A stretch of 6,412 bases of DNA from Candidatus Bathyarchaeota archaeon (GTDB taxonomy: Archaea; Thermoproteota; Bathyarchaeia; TCS64), in NCBI GenBank assembly GCA_026014515.1, contig JAOZIG010000138.1, positions 1 through 6,412 on the forward strand, written 5' to 3'. The position numbers and the translations under genes are program-made. The notes under the pieces are model-generated. The model worked only from the letters and a program-made list of their open reading frames with translations. It did not search any database and was not told where the DNA came from. This document shows positions 1 to 4,477 of this stretch, piece by piece; positions within the stretch are counted from its first letter, which is position 1; every line of letters begins with the position of its first letter.

Positions 1-377
1 CCATCTATCAAGCACACAGGCTCACCCTCTGATGATCTGTACAGATCGCTGACTAAAAATAGCTCTGTGATCTTCTCCCGTTGCAGTGTAAGTGCCTGCT
101 CACTTTCATCGTCTTGCACTTGATAGTATCCATAGATCTCTAAGGCTTCATCGTCCATTACGACTGACGAAAGGTCTATCTTGTATAGGATGTCTATTTC
201 ATCAAGAGATGCCGTTGTTATATGCGCTGCGGCATCATATCCTTCAAGTCCGCCTTTAATTGCCCCTATCTGGTCACCTATGACGTTTAGGAATTTGGCG
301 CCAGTAGAGTTTGGATCTATTCTCATCTGCATCCAGGAAGGAAGCATATCTAACATGGTGCGTGTTGAGTTGTCCAT
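1..377 (-). CDS. Baseplate wedge protein (gp7/TmpF-like slot), C-terminus outside window
   Basis: The N-terminal 125 residues of a gene that runs off the left edge. It begins MDNSTRTMLDMLPSWMQMRI at an ATG (375-377) with AGGAGG six bases upstream, overlapping the TAG of baseplate J. The opening 'LP.WM..R.DPNS.GA.FLNV.G.Q' followed by ITTASLDEIDILYKIDLS resembles the first part of large wedge or tail-morphogenesis proteins that follow baseplate J in SPO1/Twort-type phages. After that comes an acidic stretch (VVMDDEALEIYGYYQVQDDE) and a helix-like run into KITELFLVSDLYRS. The position after the gp25-like and J-like genes is that of the third wedge component (gp7 or gpI equivalents). The function is inferred from position and weak similarity; total length is unknown because no stop is reached. 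Confidence 0.6.
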   Translation of the reverse strand, partial: MDNSTRTMLDMLPSWMQMRIDPNSTGAKFLNVIGDQIGAIKGGLEGYDAAAHITTASLDEIDILYKIDLSSVVMDDEALEIYGYYQVQDDESEQALTLQREKITELFLVSDLYRSSEGEPVCLID

Positions 378-383
378 CGTTCG

Positions 384-389
384 CCTCCT
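384..389 (-). promoter_or_regulatory. Ribosome binding site of the left-edge wedge gene
   Basis: A perfect AGGAGG, six bases before the ATG at 377. Its first bases are shared with the TAG stop of baseplate J (TAGGAGG). It fixes the start of a gene that is cut by the window edge and suggests coupled translation with baseplate J. Confidence 0.85.
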
Positions 390-1200
390 ATACGATCACT
401 TCAAGTGAATTTAGATAGTATCTTTCAGACCAATTCGGAGTATAGATCCCAGATCCTGTTACTTCCTTATTGTCTATTTTCAAGCTGCTTATTGAAGCTG
501 CAGTAACATTACCGTCTTGTCTTGCATATCCAAGTATCACATTTGGAACAACGGTGGTTCCAGCGCCAAGGCTGTCTACATAATCCTTGATGGATCCTTT
601 TGCCCTGGCTACAAGGCTTGATATTTCAGATGATGTCGTAGCTGATGTGAATACCATTCTGATCTTAAGGTCTACCGGGATGAGGTCTGCCTTTTTGGCA
701 ATGCCTTTTATCCCAAGCGCCTGGTTTTCGTTTATGACGGATTGGACTTGAGCGATCAAGCTGTCATCCGTATCTATTTCGTCGGTCATTACAAGAACCG
801 TGAAACTTCCGATTCCATGTGTAAATCTCTTCATTATTATGTCCCTTACTCCATCCACGCTTAGACAGGCAAGTCTAATCGCAGTCTCGTTTGATTTTGA
901 ACCGGCAAATACCTGTTGTGTTATTCTATATCTGTAGTTGTCATCGGACTCTCCAGTAAGCCTATAGCACGCAAGCATTTCACCGATCAAGTCGATATAG
1001 ATTCCTGTTGCTGTTGAAATAAAACTCATGGCCATGTTCGTGTCTAGCGTATCGTAACACGTTCCGAGCTGTTCATTGACCACCTCTAGCAGACTCCTTG
1101 CGACTCCACCAGCGGAGGCCTCTGTGATCGACGTAGTTGACACCATCATGTCGAGCATTTCATCCAATGTCTCTTCACGGTCTTTTCTTATAAATGGCAC
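388..1200 (-). CDS. Baseplate J-like wedge protein (gp6/gpJ family)
   Basis: Structural wedge protein of 270 residues, forming the ring around the hub in contractile tails. Visible hallmarks of Baseplate_J are the helix pair around 33-75 ending IYIDLIGEMLACYRL, the conserved GESDDNYRYRI at 83-93, the SKSNETAIRLACLSVDGVRD block at 101-120 followed by a strand with GIGSFTVLVM, and the long helix-to-turn run IAQVQSVINENQALGIKG at 149-166. The C-terminal third carries VDLKIRMVF and a final small domain (VPNVILGYA, SSLKIDNKEV). Its length is typical of the shorter J proteins of Gram-positive phages. The start is GTG, giving the plausible N-terminus MPFIRKD. GGAAGGTG lies nine bases upstream, inside the last codons of the gp25-like gene, and the gap to that gene is one base. 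The TAG stop overlaps the ribosome binding site of the next gene. Confidence 0.93.
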   Translation of the reverse strand: MPFIRKDREETLDEMLDMMVSTTSITEASAGGVARSLLEVVNEQLGTCYDTLDTNMAMSFISTATGIYIDLIGEMLACYRLTGESDDNYRYRITQQVFAGSKSNETAIRLACLSVDGVRDIIMKRFTHGIGSFTVLVMTDEIDTDDSLIAQVQSVINENQALGIKGIAKKADLIPVDLKIRMVFTSATTSSEISSLVARAKGSIKDYVDSLGAGTTVVPNVILGYARQDGNVTAASISSLKIDNKEVTGSGIYTPNWSERYYLNSLEVIV

Positions 1201-1201
1201 G

Positions 1202-1648
1202 TTATATCACACCTTCCTCTAGTTGCAGGCCGTAAGTGTAGCTGAAGGCCAGCGGTATAATGATATCTTGATTGTCATAATAGATCTTTATAATAAATAC
1301 GATCTCGTCTGCAGAGATCGGTATTGCACGTATTTCAAACTGTCCCATACCCATAAACCCGTCATAAGTCAATGCATCTTGTATGGATTGAATTCCAACC
1401 CTCGCTGTTTCTTTTGTGTTTGGCTCTCCAATGAGGTCTTCCAAGTTTCCACCTAGGCTCGGGTGAAGGAACCAGTCTGGTGCCTGTGTTCGTATGCGAG
1501 AGTAGACTATTTGCTTGATTGCGTCTTGTGATGTCGTCAATGCAAGGTCTCTCTTTTCAACGCCGCCTTCTGTATATGTGGCTGCCGCAAGTTGCAGATC
1601 ACCTGAGTCCTCATCAGAAAACAACGTCATCGAAAGGTCGATTCCCAT
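1202..1648 (-). CDS. gp25-like baseplate wedge / sheath-initiation protein
   Basis: Protein of 148 residues of the GPW/gp25 type, a wedge component that in T4-like tails contacts the baseplate J-type protein and nucleates sheath assembly. After a divergent N-terminus, residues about 38-140 fit the family: TSQDAIKQIVYSRIRTQAPDW, WFLHPSLGGNLEDLIGEPNT (the 'f..p.fG..l..l.g.p.t' core), then RVGIQSIQDAL, and paired strands ending in IIIPLAFSYT. The family EPR motif is represented by Glu105-Ile106-Arg107, with the proline replaced. The ATG is preceded by GGAGGA six bases upstream in a 13-base gap. The gene directly precedes baseplate J with a single-base gap, the usual order of this pair. A relation to the DUF2634/XkdS group, which occupies the same slot in Bacillus prophages such as PBSX, is an alternative label for the same role. 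Confidence 0.82.
   Translation of the reverse strand: MGIDLSMTLFSDEDSGDLQLAAATYTEGGVEKRDLALTTSQDAIKQIVYSRIRTQAPDWFLHPSLGGNLEDLIGEPNTKETARVGIQSIQDALTYDGFMGMGQFEIRAIPISADEIVFIIKIYYDNQDIIIPLAFSYTYGLQLEEGVI
1210..1217 (-). promoter_or_regulatory. Ribosome binding site supporting the GTG start of baseplate J
   Basis: GGAAGGTG lies nine bases before the GTG at 1200 and is entirely within the final codons (Glu-Gly-Val) of the gp25-like gene. There is no ATG close by in this frame, so this site decides the GTG start. Confidence 0.65.
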
Positions 1649-1661
1649 CTATATTCCTCCT

Positions 1662-2210
1662 TTATAACTCAAGGCCCAAGTCTCTGAGCAGTATGTTTAA
1701 ATCATCTGAATATGTATTTGTTGTGGGCTTGGTAATGAATGGCCTAATTGATACTTCCTTCGTTTCATATACTTCTGTCGAATTATTGTACACATCTACT
1801 GTGCACTTAAGTTTTAAATTCTTATCTTCTTCAGGTGCCCCTCTTCCAGTCTTCGAATAAAGGGCTGGATTAAGATAGTAACCGTTCCACGAGAGTCCTG
1901 CCGGGTTGGTCATTATTGAAAGATCTTTTGCGATAATGGATGCATGTGCAGCGCTCACCCTCAATGATTCGGTCTGCGCATCCATCTTAATACCGAGTAT
2001 CTCGCTTGCAAAAATATCTATATCTCCATCGTCCGCTACTTTCATATAGCTTCCGTTTTCAGGATGTATAAGGCCGATCTCGTTTGTAGAATACGCTGAT
2101 TTCTTTCTGTTGGCTTCACTGTAGTTGTAAGGACCAATGCCATTATCAAGCTCTATAAGTGATCCTATCCAGCCAGGATATTCATCTTTGTCATTGTCTT
2201 TGATGTACAT
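1662..2210 (-). CDS. Putative baseplate spike/needle protein, beta-rich
   Basis: Protein of 182 residues with no enzyme motif. Residues 11-52 include YPGWIGSLIELDNGIGPYNY and NEIGLIHPENG. From 53 to about 101 there is a regular alternation of hydrophobic and polar residues (SYMKVADDGDIDIFASEILG, then KMDAQTESLRVSA, HASIIAKDLSIMT), the kind of pattern that builds triple-stranded beta-helices in membrane-puncturing spikes, followed by LSWNGYYLNPALYS. Residues about 130-160 are again strand-like (LKLKCTVDVYNN, YETKEVSIRPFI) and the protein ends in a short helix (DDLNILLRDLGLEL). The ATG start abuts the TAA of the upstream gene with no gap. The Shine-Dalgarno GGAGGG lies within that gene's last Gly-Gly codons, so the two are probably translated in a coupled way. 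Position between the OB-fold-like and gp25-like genes supports a baseplate role; the spike function is inference. Confidence 0.5.
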   Translation of the reverse strand: MYIKDNDKDEYPGWIGSLIELDNGIGPYNYSEANRKKSAYSTNEIGLIHPENGSYMKVADDGDIDIFASEILGIKMDAQTESLRVSAAHASIIAKDLSIMTNPAGLSWNGYYLNPALYSKTGRGAPEEDKNLKLKCTVDVYNNSTEVYETKEVSIRPFITKPTTNTYSDDLNILLRDLGLEL

Positions 2211-2606
2211 TTAGTTCCCTCCCCATCCAAAGAATGTGTTTATGGCGTTTCCGATTTCTTCAAAGAAACCAGGGGAGTCGATAGCGCCAGAAGATTTGTC
2301 TGCGACTACCGTATTGTAGTCATTGTTCTTTTTGATGCCGATGATAAAAGGTGTTTCCTTTCCTGTGCCGCTATATCCAACATACACATTGTCTCCAGGT
2401 GTGATATCTTTCGAAATAACGCCTTCTGCATTCATTGGTATTTCTATGTTCTTATACCAAATCTTTTTTCTTGTGGCTGGATCCATGACCTCCAGAGTGC
2501 AAAGCCCGTTTGTTGGATCGAAGTCAAGCACCATGCCTTCTGTTGACTTGTATTGATCTGTTAAGAGTTCATTTGTAAGCGTATTTTTTATATGATTCTT
2601 TAGCAT
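2211..2606 (-). CDS. Small OB-fold-like baseplate/spike protein
   Basis: Protein of 131 residues. Residues about 21-92 alternate short beta-strand-like runs with turns (TEGMVLDFDPTNGLCTLEV, KIWYKNIEIPM, DITPGDNVYVGYSG, TPFIIGI). This is the look of the oligonucleotide/oligosaccharide-binding barrel found at the base of phage spikes, such as the N-terminal domain of T4 gp5 or gpV. The phrase 'I..GD.V.VG....+...IIG' near the barrel end is typical. A polar linker (93-112) leads to a C-terminal amphipathic stretch, PGFFEEIGNAINTFFGWGG. It sits between the lysin and the beta-rich spike candidate, which fits an adaptor on the tail axis. The ATG start has an AGGAGG seven bases upstream that overlaps the TAG stop of the lysin. 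No catalytic motif is visible. The fold call is by pattern, not alignment; another small baseplate cap or adaptor is possible. Confidence 0.6.
   Translation of the reverse strand: MLKNHIKNTLTNELLTDQYKSTEGMVLDFDPTNGLCTLEVMDPATRKKIWYKNIEIPMNAEGVISKDITPGDNVYVGYSGTGKETPFIIGIKKNNDYNTVVADKSSGAIDSPGFFEEIGNAINTFFGWGGN
2217..2222 (-). promoter_or_regulatory. Ribosome binding site of the spike-like gene, inside the upstream gene
   Basis: GGAGGG, six bases before the ATG at 2210, is read at the same time as the Gly-Gly codons that close the OB-fold-like protein. The stop TAA and the start ATG are directly adjacent, which is the arrangement expected for stop-start coupling. Confidence 0.75.
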
Positions 2607-2613
2607 GTGCTAT

Positions 2614-2619
2614 CCTCCT
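2614..2619 (-). promoter_or_regulatory. Ribosome binding site of the OB-fold-like gene
   Basis: A perfect AGGAGG, seven bases before the ATG at 2606, shares bases with the TAG stop of the lysin. It is the same TAGGAGG stop/Shine-Dalgarno fusion as seen after baseplate J. Confidence 0.8.
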
Positions 2620-4459
2620 ATCTAAATGGTTTGTATCCTCCGCCAAAATATCGTCCAGAAATATCGATATGCACCCAGCTGGAATAAAGTATAAGACCGC
2701 CAAACCCCATTGCGTATGCTTCATCTAGTATGGTGTATCTCATGTCTCCCTTTGCATGAATATCTACAGCTACCCCTCCGCAATGTGCGCTCCAGGTAGC
2801 CCCATCGGCAGCCTGGTTGTAGGCAATAGATCTGAATCCAGAGTTGATGTTTAGCTTTCCGGATATCTTGCCCTTCGCTTTTAATCTGTCGTAGAGCATC
2901 TCCAGATATACTGTCAGATCCTTGTGGAACCTGTTTTGCTCTGGATGGCTGAAGGAGAACTTATTCATATTGAGCTTGTACATCTCATATTGATGTGCCT
3001 CGTTTGCATAATAAGTTGCCATCTTCTTTTGGTATGCCTGTCTATTTCCGGTAGGAATGACTATTGGAAGCTTGCCGTTTCCGTAGGTTGGCATCGTATT
3101 TACATTATTAGTGGTGTCCGCTACCAATCCCATCGATGATAAGTATGCGTCAAGGTCGGATGTATATTCTTGATTATTCAAAGGACTTAGCGTTCTTGTC
3201 CCTATGTTCTTTAGCGTACCTGCCATCAGCTTTGCCATACTGTGTTTCATGTTTGAGTAATATGGGCTTCCGTCATCTTCTATTGCTACAGCCTTGATCT
3301 CACCTACCTCATAAGTGCTTCCGGTGCTTCTTGCGTTTACGGTTGTCCCACGTGAAGTTGAAATCTGAGAGGTATATGTCGCATTCGTCATGTTTGAATA
3401 CAGCTTGAGTATCGTTTGTCCGTAGGTGTCTCCTGGAACAGCCCAGACTCCGTTGAGTCCTTCCCACGTATTTATCCCTTTAACGGTTACATATCTTTTA
3501 AGAAGTTCAAGGTGTCCTTTGACGCCTTCTTCTGCAGTGTCCCATGCTTGACAGTCTCCTATCGCATTACCATTGAATGCGCCGATCCCGGCGTAGTTGT
3601 TGAAGTTCCATTTGACGATACCGCCATACCTGAACCAGCCAGTCTCAAGGAGTGCCTGACAAAAGGCGATATCCCCTCTTATGCCAAGTTCATGTCCATA
3701 CTGTATGTAGTATTTGCATAGGTTGGCTGCGGTGGTTGTTAGCTTGGGACTTTTGTTGTGGTCATTCAGATAGGAAAGAAGTGTTCCTGGTGTACACCTT
3801 GGTGCTCCGCTTATTAAGTGAGCAACAGACTGTGTTGTCGTCGCCGTCGGTACGCTCGACTGGCTCGTCTCTGAGTCTACCGGAAGACTCATGATTCCTA
3901 GGCCATCGGTAATCTCCCTCCCCGATACAAGGAAGTCTTCAATTGTTCTTGCGATAGCTTTTGCGATTGCCGAGAGCTTCGATCCAGAAGCCAGGATATT
4001 CGCTTCGTATTTACTTGAGAGATCCCCGATATTCAACGTAACGGCGTAGTCGCAGTCAAGTTCTTTTACGCTATCTAGAATTGTTTCCGACACGCCAGAA
4101 GGTTCGCTGTCGTTCATACTGACTGCATTTGATGCAGCTATCACCAATGCCTTGGCGATCGTCTGGTCTCCATCAGAACCGCTTTTGTATTGAGCGCTTA
4201 TGCCGCCTGTAGATGCATGCAGTGAAAGGAAGAGGTTTTTAGCCTCTCCCTTCTTTGCCCTGATCCCGTCTTCAACGGCCTTATCACTTGAACGTGTCAT
4301 TGTAGCCTGACAGTATTCACTTGTTTTTAGCTCGTCCCTTATCATCTTTGCAAGGGAGAACATGATCTTAGACTCGTGGTGGCCATAGCTTCCTATAATG
4401 CCTGTATCTTCTCCGCCATGACCTGGGTCTATTACAATCTGATACTGTGTATTGTCCAC
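2618..4459 (-). CDS. Tail-associated lysin: Amidase_3 + GH73 glucosaminidase + M15 peptidase
   Basis: Virion peptidoglycan hydrolase of 613 residues, expected to open the cell wall locally during infection. Domain 1 (about 6-177) is N-acetylmuramoyl-L-alanine amidase type 3: IDPGHGG with zinc ligand His14, Glu29 in HHES, TRSSD at 55-59 and His81 in SLHAS. The position of the conserved catalytic Glu is Asn143 (TLNIGDLSS), so this domain may be impaired. A Ser/Thr-rich linker spans about 195-211. Domain 2 (about 213-357) is a GH73-like endo-beta-N-acetylglucosaminidase: GIRGDIAFCQALLETGWF with catalytic Glu272, then NNYAGIG at 287-293. Residues 383-496 are unassigned. Domain 3 (about 497-613) is an M15-type zinc peptidase: SGFRS at 540-544, His559 and Asp566 in SAHCGGVAVDI, and His597 in HID. 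The start is GTG; no in-frame ATG lies between it and the upstream TAA, and AAAGGA sits 8 bases before it. Its place between hub and spike genes indicates a baseplate-tip enzyme rather than a holin-linked endolysin. Confidence 0.9.
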   Translation of the reverse strand: MDNTQYQIVIDPGHGGEDTGIIGSYGHHESKIMFSLAKMIRDELKTSEYCQATMTRSSDKAVEDGIRAKKGEAKNLFLSLHASTGGISAQYKSGSDGDQTIAKALVIAASNAVSMNDSEPSGVSETILDSVKELDCDYAVTLNIGDLSSKYEANILASGSKLSAIAKAIARTIEDFLVSGREITDGLGIMSLPVDSETSQSSVPTATTTQSVAHLISGAPRCTPGTLLSYLNDHNKSPKLTTTAANLCKYYIQYGHELGIRGDIAFCQALLETGWFRYGGIVKWNFNNYAGIGAFNGNAIGDCQAWDTAEEGVKGHLELLKRYVTVKGINTWEGLNGVWAVPGDTYGQTILKLYSNMTNATYTSQISTSRGTTVNARSTGSTYEVGEIKAVAIEDDGSPYYSNMKHSMAKLMAGTLKNIGTRTLSPLNNQEYTSDLDAYLSSMGLVADTTNNVNTMPTYGNGKLPIVIPTGNRQAYQKKMATYYANEAHQYEMYKLNMNKFSFSHPEQNRFHKDLTVYLEMLYDRLKAKGKISGKLNINSGFRSIAYNQAADGATWSAHCGGVAVDIHAKGDMRYTILDEAYAMGFGGLILYSSWVHIDISGRYFGGGYKPFR

Positions 4460-4467
4460 GAGACCAT

Positions 4468-4473
4468 TCCTTT
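4468..4473 (-). promoter_or_regulatory. Weak ribosome binding site deciding the GTG start of the lysin
   Basis: AAAGGA lies eight bases before the GTG at 4459 in the 18-base gap after the hub gene. The two ATGs in this gap are out of frame with the lysin, and the in-frame codon further up is TAA. GTG is therefore the only credible start. Weak site plus GTG suggests lower expression than the neighbours, which fits a low-copy tip enzyme. Confidence 0.6.
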
Positions 4474-4477
4474 CATA

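Noticed and set aside
181..408. Plus-strand frame of 75 codons near the left edge
   Set aside because: The opposite strand carries a better gene with a perfect AGGAGG and a protein-like sequence that continues out of the window.
1519..1860. Plus-strand frame of 113 codons across the gp25-like/spike-like junction
   Set aside because: It is antisense to two well-supported genes, has no binding site and no recognisable sequence; treated as chance.
2618..4459. Reading the lysin as a classical lysis-cassette endolysin
   Set aside because: No holin-like gene is adjacent and the gene sits inside the baseplate cluster between hub and spike candidates, so a virion tail lysin is more likely.
4460..4477. 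Promoter or terminator in the largest gap between genes
   Set aside because: Only 18 bases are available, with no hairpin or T-run and no room for promoter boxes; it holds only a ribosome binding site.
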